This document shows positions 19,097-27,292 of a stretch of DNA of 64,000 nucleotides, one piece after another. A program made the translations under genes and the position numbers. Below the pieces are notes generated by a model. That model was not told the DNA's origin and did not search any database. It saw only the letters and a program-made list of their open reading frames with translations. The DNA comes from Bacteroidales bacterium (lineage in GTDB: Bacteria; Bacteroidota; Bacteroidia; Bacteroidales; Muribaculaceae): assembly GCA_019416285.1 (NCBI GenBank), contig DXXM01000012.1:13569-77568 (forward strand), in the 5' to 3' direction. The stretch's first letter is position 1. Each line of letters begins with the position of its first letter.

Positions 19097-20539
19097 ATGG
19101 ATTACTCACAGTTTTTAGCACTCAAGCAGGAAATAGGATTGTTAATCGTATTCCTATTAGTCTTTCTTTACGATACATTCAGCTCCCCCAAATCCGCCAA
19201 GGGAGTTCCCGCAGTGGCCTGCATCCTGATGGCTGCGGTGACAGCGTGGGGCTTCTGCCCTGTGGTCCGCCTCACGGAGTCGGCCTTCGCAGGGATGTAT
19301 TTCACCTCACCGACCATCGTCGCAATCAAGAATATCCTCAATGTAGGTGTGCTTATCGTCCTCATCCAGTCGCTCAAGTGGGCCAACTCCGAGTTCACCG
19401 CCATCCGCCGCGGCGAGTTCTACGAGCTGATTCTCCTGACCCTCTTAGGCATGTATCTGATGATTTCGAGCCGCCACTTCCTGATGTTCATCATCGGACT
19501 CGAGACAGCATCGCTTCCCCTCTGCGCCCTTGTCGCTTTCGACAAGCACCGCTATGAGAGCCATGAGGCCGCCATCAAATACATCCTCACCGCCGTGTTC
19601 TCCTCGGCAATCCTTCTGATGGGTCTGTCGTTTGTCTACGGTCTGTCGGGCACACTCTACTACCAGGGCATCGCCGCCGCCCTCTGCGGCAACATGGGCG
19701 TGATGCTCGCCGTGGCCCTCGCCTTCGTCATGGCCGGTTTCGGATTCAAGATTTCACTTGTTCCCTTTCACCTCTGGACCGCCGACGTATATCAGGGTGC
19801 CCCCACATCGGTCACTTCCTATCTCTCGGTTATCTCCAAGGGCTCCGCAGCCTTCGCCTTCCTCGTGGTTCTCACACAGGTGTTCGGCTCGGTTTATGAA
19901 GCAGCCTGGGAGTGGATGCTCTACGCGCTGATTATCCTCACCATCACCGTCGGCAACCTCTTCGCCATGCGTCAGACCAACATGAAGCGCTTCCTCGCCT
20001 TCTCGTCAATCTCGCAGGCCGGCTACATCATGCTCGCCATCGTGGGCAACAACGCCATGGGTGTTTCCGCGCTGATGTTCTACACCCTTGTCTACATCTT
20101 CTCGAACCTTGCTGCCTTCGGCGTAATCGGAGCTATCGAAAATGCCACCGGCAAAGTGAATATGACCGACTACAACGGCCTCTACAAGACCAATCCCCGT
20201 CTGTCGTTCACAATGATGCTCGCCATGTTCTCGCTCGCAGGTATTCCTCCCTTCGCAGGATTCTTCAGCAAGTTCTTCGTGTTCACCTCTACCCTCAGCG
20301 GCACCAACTCGGCCGCTCTCTATGTCCTCGTGCTCATCGCCCTCATCAACACCATCATCTCCCTCTACTACTATCTGCTTGTTGTGAAGGCAATGTTCAT
20401 CAACGACAGCGAGACACCGCTGCCCACCTTCCGCTCAGCCTGCTCCGAGCGCTTCGGCATGTGGGTCTGCGTGGCCGGTATCATCGGTCTCGGTATCGTA
20501 AGCTACTTCTACGACTACCTGCTGACCGTGGTGGCCTGA
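19097..20539 (+). CDS. nuoN: NADH-quinone oxidoreductase subunit N (NuoN)
   Basis: Third antiporter-like subunit of complex I, 480 aa with about 14 helices. Characteristic segments are LIGLETASLPLCALVAFDK-like IGLETASLPLCALVAF, KISLVPFHLWTADVYQGAPT with the conserved lysine at its start, RFLAFSSISQAGYIMLA and SLAGIPPFAGFFSKFFVF. It is the last gene of the nuo-atp-nuo cluster and begins 16 nt after nuoM. A perfect 11-bp stem-loop 61 nt downstream marks the probable end of the transcript. Confidence 0.97.
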   Translation: MDYSQFLALKQEIGLLIVFLLVFLYDTFSSPKSAKGVPAVACILMAAVTAWGFCPVVRLTESAFAGMYFTSPTIVAIKNILNVGVLIVLIQSLKWANSEFTAIRRGEFYELILLTLLGMYLMISSRHFLMFIIGLETASLPLCALVAFDKHRYESHEAAIKYILTAVFSSAILLMGLSFVYGLSGTLYYQGIAAALCGNMGVMLAVALAFVMAGFGFKISLVPFHLWTADVYQGAPTSVTSYLSVISKGSAAFAFLVVLTQVFGSVYEAAWEWMLYALIILTITVGNLFAMRQTNMKRFLAFSSISQAGYIMLAIVGNNAMGVSALMFYTLVYIFSNLAAFGVIGAIENATGKVNMTDYNGLYKTNPRLSFTMMLAMFSLAGIPPFAGFFSKFFVFTSTLSGTNSAALYVLVLIALINTIISLYYYLLVVKAMFINDSETPLPTFRSACSERFGMWVCVAGIIGLGIVSYFYDYLLTVVA

Positions 20540-20600
20540 GCCCCTCCGTCGGTCCTCTGCGGGCCGTGACTCTATGATATTTTCGTTAAAATCATAAACC

Positions 20601-20638
20601 ATCTCCGGCTGTGGAGCGTTTTGCTTGCAGCCGGAGAT
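20601..20638 (+). terminator. Stem-loop ending the nuo-atp cluster
   Basis: ATCTCCGGCTG (20601-20611) and CAGCCGGAGAT (20628-20638) are perfect inverted repeats with a 16-nt loop. No T-run follows directly. A smaller AT-rich inverted repeat (about 20575-20597) precedes it. Position after nuoN makes a transcript-end function likely. Confidence 0.55.
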
Positions 20639-20743
20639 TGGTCAATAAGAGGGTGCTTCAGACACTCTCTTAAGGGAGAGGGATTCCCTGCCGGCTATCC
20701 CGATCTCCGGAACGCTACCAATACCCTCTTAACCGTTTCAATA

Positions 20744-21574
20744 ATGTTCCCATCAGCACCAGGCCCTATCGGGGTTTTCGATTCAGGCTACGGAGGCCTG
20801 ACAATCCTCAAAGCGATACGCGAGCGTCTACCGCAGTACGACTACATATATCTCGGCGACAACGCGCGCACGCCCTACGGCACACGCTCATTCGACGTGG
20901 TCTATGAATTTACCCGCGAGGCTGTCAAGGCTCTTTTCGAGCGCGGATGTCACCTCGTCATCCTTGCCTGCAACACCGCATCCGCAAAGGCCCTCCGGTC
21001 GATACAGATGAACGACCTTCCCGGCTGGGATGCGAGCCGCCGTGTGCTCGGTGTCATCTGTCCCACAGTCGAAGCCCTCGGCTCGATAAGCAAAAACGGC
21101 AATATCGGCATCCTCGGCACTCCCGGCACCATCAGCTCCGGCACCTACGACATCGAGATTGCCAAGGCTTTCCCGCAGTTCCGCACCGTCTCCGTGGCCT
21201 GCCCCATGTGGGTGCCCCTCGTCGAGAACAAGGAGTATGACGCCCCCGGCGCCGACTACTTCGTGGAGAAATATGTAGAGGAACTCTTCGAGCAGGAGCC
21301 CGAAATCGACACAATAATCCTCGGATGCACCCACTATCCGCTGCTGATTGACAAGATACGCCGCCAGGTGCGCGACCGCGCCGCAATCATCACCCAGGGT
21401 GAGCTCGTGGCCGCAAGTCTCGGGGACTACATGCGCCGCCATCCCGAGATGGACGCCAAATGTACCCGCGGAGGCTCATGCACCTACCTCACCACCGAAA
21501 ATCCCGACAAGTTCACCGACCTTGCCGAGACCTTCCTCAACACGCATCTCAAGGCCGGGCATATCACCCTCTGA
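20744..21574 (+). CDS. murI: Glutamate racemase (MurI)
   Basis: Cytosolic cofactor-independent racemase supplying D-glutamate for peptidoglycan. The start at 20744 gives 276 aa, in line with the family (about 265-285). An upstream in-frame extension to 20621 has no family content and overlaps the stem-loop after nuoN. The two catalytic cysteines are Cys76 in LACNTASA and Cys194 in LGCTHYPLL. Substrate-binding signatures GVFDSGYGGLT and YLGDNARTPYG are intact. The gene stands alone between the nuo cluster and a lipoprotein gene. No promoter match was found in the 105 nt after the stem-loop. Confidence 0.96.
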   Translation: MFPSAPGPIGVFDSGYGGLTILKAIRERLPQYDYIYLGDNARTPYGTRSFDVVYEFTREAVKALFERGCHLVILACNTASAKALRSIQMNDLPGWDASRRVLGVICPTVEALGSISKNGNIGILGTPGTISSGTYDIEIAKAFPQFRTVSVACPMWVPLVENKEYDAPGADYFVEKYVEELFEQEPEIDTIILGCTHYPLLIDKIRRQVRDRAAIITQGELVAASLGDYMRRHPEMDAKCTRGGSCTYLTTENPDKFTDLAETFLNTHLKAGHITL

Positions 21575-21655
21575 TCGCCGCGTGTTCGATAGAGTGGCTC
21601 TCCGGGCCTCCAGCCGAGATTTTCCGTCTGTCACTTTCCCCGTTGTATAAACCTC

Positions 21656-24184
21656 ATGAAATCCCATTTCTGCCGCCATTTCTTCTCTCTGATGCTCGGA
21701 GCCGGCTTCCTGTCGCTGACCGGAGGGTGTTCGGAGGATCATGTTATGACCAGTAACGACACGGCGACATTCTCACTCGCGCTCACTGTCGACAACACCT
21801 TCCGCAATCCCGACGGGTCGGTTGCCTCCGGTGTCGACGTCCCGCAGCCGGAACTGGCTGAGGTGAGTGTGGCCATGCACTCCCTCGCCGGGGAGTATTC
21901 ACACGTGTGGCCCTCATTCAGCGACTTCCCTGAAAACGACACTTACTTCTCCGGCCAATATTACCTCGAGGCTTTCAGCGACCAGGCGGCAGAGGGCTTT
22001 GTGCGCCCATCGTATGGCGCTGCGCTCGATGTGACCCTCATGCCCCGCACGCATGTCGACAGCCAGATGACCCTGCGCCCCGTCAGCACCGCAAACCGTG
22101 TGACGTTCACGCAGGAATTCAGCTCATATTTCTCCGATGTCAGGGCGTGGCTTCACGCTGAGGGTGGCGGTTATTTCGACTGCGCCTCAGCCGGTGAGCG
22201 CTGTCTATACCTTATCCCGGGTCCGACCTCGCTCTATCTTGAACTGACATTACCCGACGGCAGAAAGACCGGCTATCGCGCCGCCACGGTTGAAAACGCC
22301 GCCTCCGCCACGCTCTACGACTATTCCGTCACGGCCGATCTCTCGGGCGAGGCCCCGGTGGTGGAGTGTGTCGTGGCTTCCGAAAAATTCTCCGTCACTC
22401 TGACCGACGGCTTCATCTCGGCCGCTCCCCCCGTCATCACCCCGCGCGGCTGGACTCCCGGAAGCAGCTACATCCTGCCAGAAGGAGAGAATCCTCCATC
22501 GCCGGTGACGGCCGACATCGTGGCGCAGGCGCCACTGGGACACCTTTATCTCACCGTCAACTCCGCCTATCTCAACGCCAACGGCTTCCCGGCTCAGTGT
22601 GACCTGCTCGACCTCTCCGAAGAGGACAGGCAGACACTCACCTCATTCGGTCTCCGGTGGGAGGGCGAGGGTACCGAGGGAAGCGTGGATTTCACCGCTC
22701 TGCTCGGCAACCTTGTCTTTCTCAACGAGGCCCAGTCACACACCGTAATCGGACTCATGGCCGAGGACAATCAGGGCAGGGTGGGTGAGCCGGTAATGGC
22801 CGACATCACCACAACCCCCATGGAGATTACCGTGACCTCGGTCAGTCCCGCCATGACGGGTGTGCGCGAAGCAGAGATAACGGTGCGCGCCACCGCGACG
22901 AATTTCTCCGACAATATTGAAATCGAACTGCTCAACCCGAAGGGCGAATGGGTAAGCACAGAGGTAATTTCGTGTAGCGAGGAGCAGACAGATCTGCACC
23001 GCATACGTTTCGCTATCCCCGAAGGCACGGGCGACATCAATGCGCGCATCCTCTACTGCAAGGAGGTGAGGAAGGATTTCGTAATCGGGCGCTTCATGCC
23101 GGCTTTTAGCCTTCTCGTCGACCCCTTCGCCACCTATTGCTGTGTCCGTGTCGTGGCCGAGGAGCCCGAGGTGGTCAGGGCCGTGACCTCCGGCCTCTAT
23201 GTCTATCTCAACAATCAGCGTGCGAGCGTGCTTATGCGTGAGCCCGACACAGGTCTCATAATCATCACCAGTCTCACTCCCCATACCGGTTATGTAATGA
23301 GTTCGACCATGATGGAGAGCCCCGATAAAGATGATTTCACCCCCGAGATAAAATTTACTACCGAGAGCACTCCCGGCCTCCCCAACGCCGACTTCGAGGA
23401 GCGCAACGACGGCATATCATACGCCGACCTCCCCTGCGGCGGCCGTTATTCGCAGACCTCCGTGGCTATCTTCAACTGGCAGAACCACCGTTCATTCTCC
23501 CTTGAGGAGCCGAAGGATTGGGCCAACACAAACTCCAAGACCTTCAACCGCCGCAGCGCCAACCATAATACATGGTACATGCAGCCTTCGGCCTACATAG
23601 TCAGAGACGATTCCTACGACGGCACTTTCGCAATGTGTCTGCGCAGTGTGGCCTTCGATGTCAACGGCGAAATCATCCCAGACTATCTCCAGACCGGTCA
23701 GCCCTATCTCAAATATTCACCGATAGTCCCGAATATCTCCAGCCGCGCGGCCGGAAAACTCTTCCTCGGAAGTTATTCGTTCAATTCCTCCACTATGGAG
23801 GAGACATACAACGATATTGTCGACTGGCAGGCGCGCCCGATGTCGCTCAACGGCTACTACAAATACAGTCCCTCGCGCAATAATCCATCTGACGTGGGCC
23901 TCGCCATCATCGAGGTTTACGGTGAGGTCGACGGCGAGCGCAAGGTCATCGGCTCGTCCGTGGCTCATCTCCCCGTGGCCAACAGCTACACTGCTTTCCG
24001 CGCGGCTCTCAGCTACAGCTATTTCGGCGTCAAGGCCACAGGGCTGAAGGTGATGTTTGCCTCGTCGAGCTCAATCGGCACCATTGCCGAGGAGAGCGCG
24101 TCGATTGTGACCACTCCCTATCCGGAGGAGGGAGCATCGGTGGGCAGTACACTCTGGCTCGACCATGTGAATCTATCATATTGA
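21656..24184 (+). CDS. Surface lipoprotein with DUF4493-like N-terminal region and PCMD-like C-terminal domain
   Basis: An 842-aa predicted lipoprotein. The signal peptide ends in lipobox LTGGC (Cys25), followed by Ser-Glu-Asp. An acidic stretch right after the Cys is the Bacteroidetes export signal for surface lipoproteins, so surface display is inferred. Residues about 35-250 resemble DUF4493. Several beta-sandwich, Ig-like segments follow. From about residue 575 (LPNADFEE, then WANTNSKTFNRRS, SRAAGKLFLGS and a final WLDHVNLSY) it matches the pattern of the putative carbohydrate-metabolism domain (PCMD), a jelly-roll. The Cys residues in the middle are few. Ligand is unknown. The domain names are from memory of the families and should be treated as probable. 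Confidence 0.75.
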   Translation: MKSHFCRHFFSLMLGAGFLSLTGGCSEDHVMTSNDTATFSLALTVDNTFRNPDGSVASGVDVPQPELAEVSVAMHSLAGEYSHVWPSFSDFPENDTYFSGQYYLEAFSDQAAEGFVRPSYGAALDVTLMPRTHVDSQMTLRPVSTANRVTFTQEFSSYFSDVRAWLHAEGGGYFDCASAGERCLYLIPGPTSLYLELTLPDGRKTGYRAATVENAASATLYDYSVTADLSGEAPVVECVVASEKFSVTLTDGFISAAPPVITPRGWTPGSSYILPEGENPPSPVTADIVAQAPLGHLYLTVNSAYLNANGFPAQCDLLDLSEEDRQTLTSFGLRWEGEGTEGSVDFTALLGNLVFLNEAQSHTVIGLMAEDNQGRVGEPVMADITTTPMEITVTSVSPAMTGVREAEITVRATATNFSDNIEIELLNPKGEWVSTEVISCSEEQTDLHRIRFAIPEGTGDINARILYCKEVRKDFVIGRFMPAFSLLVDPFATYCCVRVVAEEPEVVRAVTSGLYVYLNNQRASVLMREPDTGLIIITSLTPHTGYVMSSTMMESPDKDDFTPEIKFTTESTPGLPNADFEERNDGISYADLPCGGRYSQTSVAIFNWQNHRSFSLEEPKDWANTNSKTFNRRSANHNTWYMQPSAYIVRDDSYDGTFAMCLRSVAFDVNGEIIPDYLQTGQPYLKYSPIVPNISSRAAGKLFLGSYSFNSSTMEETYNDIVDWQARPMSLNGYYKYSPSRNNPSDVGLAIIEVYGEVDGERKVIGSSVAHLPVANSYTAFRAALSYSYFGVKATGLKVMFASSSSIGTIAEESASIVTTPYPEEGASVGSTLWLDHVNLSY

Positions 24185-24238
24185 TAACCTTGTGCTTTAA
24201 ATACTCATTTCCTCCGTTAAAATCCAATCAGTAAACTT

Positions 24239-24961
24239 ATGAAAAAACTTATCACATTACTCTCGCTCGCTATCATTGTTCTCGCATCCTCTCCCGCAGC
24301 CCGCGCATCGGAGTGGGATATAAATGATATACTCGGCAATCTCGGTTCGGGCCGCTCGGAGCAGACATCGACCAAAAAGACCGACGACACCTCAAAGAAG
24401 GGGGGCAGCCTGGGCGATCTGCTTTCAGGCGTGGCAAATAAATTCGGCCTCGGAAGCTCGTCGCTGACAATCGAGAAGCTCGTCGGCACATGGAAATATT
24501 CCGGACCGGCCGTTTCCTTCAAGAGCGATAATCTTCTTCTCAAGGCAGGTGGCGCAGCAGCCGCTACGCAGGTTGAGTCTAAGCTGGAACCCTATTACCG
24601 CACCGCGGGCCTGACATCTCTCGTGCTCACCGTGGCCGAGGATTCGACCTTCACTTTCAAGGCACGGCTCATCACTCTCACCGGCACTATGTCGCGCAAT
24701 AGCGAGAGCGGTAATTTCATTTTCACCTTCAAGGCGCTCAAGAGCATCAATGTCGGTTCGATGGAGAGCTATATCGTGATGAACGGCAACAAGATGGAAC
24801 TCACTTTCGACGTCAGCAAGCTCCTGGTGCTTATCGAGAAGGCGGGGAAAATTTCCGGTAACTCGACCATCAAGAGTGTTTCGACATTGCTGAACCAATA
24901 TGACGGCATGACTGCGGGTTTCGAGCTTGAACGCGATGGAACCGTTACGACAGGGAAGTAG
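24239..24961 (+). CDS. DUF4923 family (lipocalin-like) exported protein
   Basis: A 240-aa protein with a cleavable signal peptide (MKKLITLLSLAIIVLASSPAARA). A Ser/Lys-rich linker (about residues 35-70) leads to the domain starting LTIEKLVGTWKYSGPAVSF, the usual opening of the DUF4923 beta-barrel, with YRTAGLTSLVLTVAEDSTFTFK and LINQYDGM-like LLNQYDGMTAGFELERDG at the end. Predicted periplasmic or outer-membrane-associated. It starts 54 nt after the large lipoprotein and may share its transcript. Function unknown. Confidence 0.75.
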   Translation: MKKLITLLSLAIIVLASSPAARASEWDINDILGNLGSGRSEQTSTKKTDDTSKKGGSLGDLLSGVANKFGLGSSSLTIEKLVGTWKYSGPAVSFKSDNLLLKAGGAAAATQVESKLEPYYRTAGLTSLVLTVAEDSTFTFKARLITLTGTMSRNSESGNFIFTFKALKSINVGSMESYIVMNGNKMELTFDVSKLLVLIEKAGKISGNSTIKSVSTLLNQYDGMTAGFELERDGTVTTGK

Positions 24962-24992
24962 GGATACATTTCATTAATCGGGCGCCTGATGC

Positions 24993-25079
24993 GGACGCGA
25001 TATATCGCGTCCCTACCGGCCATCCTGATGTTTTCATACCGATACCGGCCATCCTGAATCATGATACCGATCATCCTGA
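24993..25079. repeat. 20-bp perfect palindrome followed by three short imperfect direct repeats
   Basis: Positions 24993-25012 form a perfect palindrome (GGACGCGATA and its complement). It is followed by three copies of a 15-mer, TACCGGCCATCCTGA at 25014-25028 and 25043-25057 and a variant at 25065-25079. They fill the gap between the DUF4923 gene and the glycosyltransferase gene. The palindrome has the look of a dispersed REP-like intergenic element. Confidence 0.7.
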
Positions 25080-25104
25080 AATTCTCTGTATCTATCCTGA
25101 CGAT

Positions 25105-26112
25105 ATGGTCTCGATTATAGTTCCGGCTTATAATACCGGGAAATATCTGTGTGAGTGTCTCGACAGTGTGCTTCGGCAGACGTGGCGGGATATGGAGGTC
25201 ATTGTGGTCAACGACGGGTCAACTGATGCCACGGAGGAGATTGCTCGCGGATATGCCGCGCGCGATGGCCGGGTGAAACTTATCACCGTGAGCAACGGCG
25301 GTCAGGCGGCGGCGAGAAATATCGGGCTTGACCGTGCGGAAGGGGAGTGGATAGCTTTCGTCGACAGCGACGATATGCTCTATCCTCGCGCCATAGAGTC
25401 GCTTATGGATATTGCTCTCCGCTCCGGGGCGCCGATTGCCTGCGGACGCTTTGTGGAGGGGCGCAGGTGGGTTGGAGAGGGGTATGGGAGGGATGGGAGT
25501 AATAGGAGAGATAGGAGTAATAGGGGGCATGGGAATCATGGCGATGCGGAGATTCCCTTTGAGCTGCTGACGGCTGAGGAGTTTATGGAAAGGATGCTCT
25601 ATCAGTCGGGCGCTGACTCGTCGGTGTGCTGCAAGCTCTATGCGCGGCGCCTGTTTGAGAAGCAGCGCTTTGTGCCGGGAATACTGTATGAGGACCTGGA
25701 CATAGCCTGCCGTCTTGCTGCTGAAGGGGGGAATGTGGCCGTCAGCGAAGAGGTGGTATATTTCTACAGGGAGAATCCCGAGAGTTCGACCCACCGTTTC
25801 ACCCCGCGCAGACTCGATGTGCTCGACGTGACGGCCCGCATAGAGGAGTATGTGGCTCGGAATTATCCGCGTCTGCTTCCGGCGGCGCGTGACCGCCGTC
25901 TGAGCGCGAGTTTCAATATGCTCGGGCTGATTGTGGTCAATGATGCAGAGGAGGAATACCGAGATGCCGCCGTGCGGTGCCGCGATGTCATCCGGCGCTA
26001 CCGTCGCGGAAGTCTGCTGAATCCACGGGTGAGGCTGAAAAACAAACTGGGAATATTGGCAAGCTATTTCGGCCAGCGTTTTTTAGAAACAATCCTGCGT
26101 CGGGTTTATTGA
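25105..26112 (+). CDS. Glycosyltransferase family 2 containing an embedded low-complexity repeat
   Basis: GT-A fold transferase, 335 aa, with no membrane helix, probably acting on cell-surface glycans from the cytosolic side. It starts MVSIIVPAYNTGKYLCECLD and has the nucleotide-sugar motifs VVNDGSTDAT and the metal-binding DSDD (FVDSDDMLYPRA). Another acidic motif, YEDLDIACRLA, fits the acceptor-side ED. Residues about 127-148 (GRDGSNRRDRSNRGHGNHG) are a charged insertion encoded by a purine-rich repeat that also occurs between genes elsewhere in the window. The insertion sits in a loop position between CGRFVEGRR and FELLTAEEFM. It is convergent with another GT2 gene, with only 4 nt between the stops. 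Confidence 0.9.
   Translation: MVSIIVPAYNTGKYLCECLDSVLRQTWRDMEVIVVNDGSTDATEEIARGYAARDGRVKLITVSNGGQAAARNIGLDRAEGEWIAFVDSDDMLYPRAIESLMDIALRSGAPIACGRFVEGRRWVGEGYGRDGSNRRDRSNRGHGNHGDAEIPFELLTAEEFMERMLYQSGADSSVCCKLYARRLFEKQRFVPGILYEDLDIACRLAAEGGNVAVSEEVVYFYRENPESSTHRFTPRRLDVLDVTARIEEYVARNYPRLLPAARDRRLSASFNMLGLIVVNDAEEEYRDAAVRCRDVIRRYRRGSLLNPRVRLKNKLGILASYFGQRFLETILRRVY
25491..25527 (+). repeat. Purine-rich GGAGTAATAG repeat, copy inside the GT2 gene
   Basis: Two near-identical units of about 17 nt (GGATGGGAGTAATAG then AGATAGGAGTAATAG). A 20-nt stretch at 25508-25527 is identical to 62216-62235. Related copies lie at 39665-39705 and 41572-41622 in the opposite orientation. Confidence 0.75.
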
Positions 26113-26116
26113 ATCG

Positions 26117-26911
26117 TCAGCGCAGCGGGGCGTTGAAACGGCGGCGTTCATTGTCGAAAAACCATCCCCATTTGTTGAAATACTTTATCATATTGGTGAT
26201 GTGAATCCACATCATCCGCCCTGATGCGTAGGAGGCGGCGCGGTGACGGTGGACTATGCTCACCTCCGGCCAGTAGAGCGTCCGGAACTCCCGGTGGATG
26301 CGGCGCGTCAGGTCAATGTCCTCGGGATACATGAAAAAACGCTCGTCGAACAGTCCGCATTTACGGAGCGCCCCGGCCCGCAGAAACATGAAACTCCCCT
26401 GATGGTAGGGGATGTTGTGGGGCTGCGAGGGGTCGAGATGGGTGAGCAGATAGCGCCGGCGACGCGACTGCATGACCCCCGGGGGGAGAAAGCGCCGGAT
26501 GAACACGTCGGCCGGAGCCGGAAGCAGTCGGCAGGTGTGCTGATTCTCCCCGTCGGGTCCCAATATGAGGGGCTGGAGAGTGCCCACGTCGGGGGTGGCC
26601 CGCATGAAAGTCTCGATTTTCCCGATGATTTCGGGGCGGAACTCAATGTCGGAGTTCAGGACTATGTGGAAATCGGTTCCGTCGATGTCGAGCGCGCGGC
26701 GGATGGCGGTGTTGTGGCCTGCGCCGTAGCCGCGGTTTGTCGCAGGAATGTAGACAGCCTTATTGTACGGAGCTACTGCAATGCGCATCCGCTCCTCCGA
26801 GGCGTTGTCGACAATATACACCTTGTCAATCACCGAGGCGGCTATGGTGTCGAGCACGGCGCTTATCTCGGAGGCAGGTGTACGGTATGTGACTATCGAG
26901 GCAGTTATCAT
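26117..26911 (-). CDS. Glycosyltransferase family 2, rhamnosyltransferase-like
   Basis: A 264-aa GT-A transferase. It starts MITASIVTYRTPASEISAVL with YIVDNASEE, the nucleotide-binding start of the WbbL/RfbF-like GT2 branch. The DXD-type site is NSDIEFRPEI, and later motifs are HQGSFMFLRAGAL, GLFDERFFMYPEDIDLTRR and VSIVHRHRAAS, all typical of that branch. The assigned sugar is unknown; rhamnosyl transfer is only a family-level guess. The C-terminus faces the other GT2 gene tail to tail. No TAnnTTTG element was seen directly upstream on the minus strand. Confidence 0.9.
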   Translation of the reverse strand: MITASIVTYRTPASEISAVLDTIAASVIDKVYIVDNASEERMRIAVAPYNKAVYIPATNRGYGAGHNTAIRRALDIDGTDFHIVLNSDIEFRPEIIGKIETFMRATPDVGTLQPLILGPDGENQHTCRLLPAPADVFIRRFLPPGVMQSRRRRYLLTHLDPSQPHNIPYHQGSFMFLRAGALRKCGLFDERFFMYPEDIDLTRRIHREFRTLYWPEVSIVHRHRAASYASGRMMWIHITNMIKYFNKWGWFFDNERRRFNAPLR

Positions 26912-27239
26912 GATATATTAATAACGGTGTGTATTTTTATGGTATTGTGCGGATTGTCAAAAATGCGCGGTGAGATGAAAATCAGTGTCGACGTATTGGC
27001 GACAAGTATCGACAGACGGAAGGAATTAGAGTGTATATTGAGGAAAAATTTGGTTAAATAAGGGGAGTTTTCATATTGTACATGCACAGATTGGAAAAAT
27101 TTTTATAATAAAATGTCGTAGCGCAGATTATTGATTGATAATGAAATATCTTTCGGATAATGGACAATAATCGGCATGATTTTGAAAATACTAATTGTAT
27201 TTTGTTTATAAAAATTAGGAAAATTCATAGAAAAAGTGT
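26912..27239. other. AT-rich intergenic region between divergent GT2 and SusC genes
   Basis: About 330 nt of AT-rich sequence separate the minus-strand glycosyltransferase from the SusC promoter. No ORF with family content, no tRNA and no strong stem-loop was seen. The large size and base composition fit a regulatory region. Confidence 0.5.
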
Positions 27240-27247
27240 TAACTTTG
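27240..27247 (+). promoter_or_regulatory. Putative -7 promoter element of the susC/susD pair
   Basis: TAACTTTG matches TAnnTTTG exactly, 45 nt before the chosen SusC ATG at 27293. The sequence around 27216-27224 offers no exact TTTG, so the -33 element is weak, which would fit a promoter that needs an activator or alternative sigma factor. Confidence 0.55.
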
Positions 27248-27292
27248 CCGCAAGCTTATTGTAATAACTACTTACCAATCATTTTTTACATC

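Noticed and set aside
20621..20743. Upstream extension of murI
   Set aside because: It overlaps the stem-loop after nuoN and adds 41 residues with no counterpart in the racemase family.
25014..25079. CRISPR-like array of short repeats
   Set aside because: Only three imperfect 15-nt copies with spacers of 7-14 nt and no cas genes.
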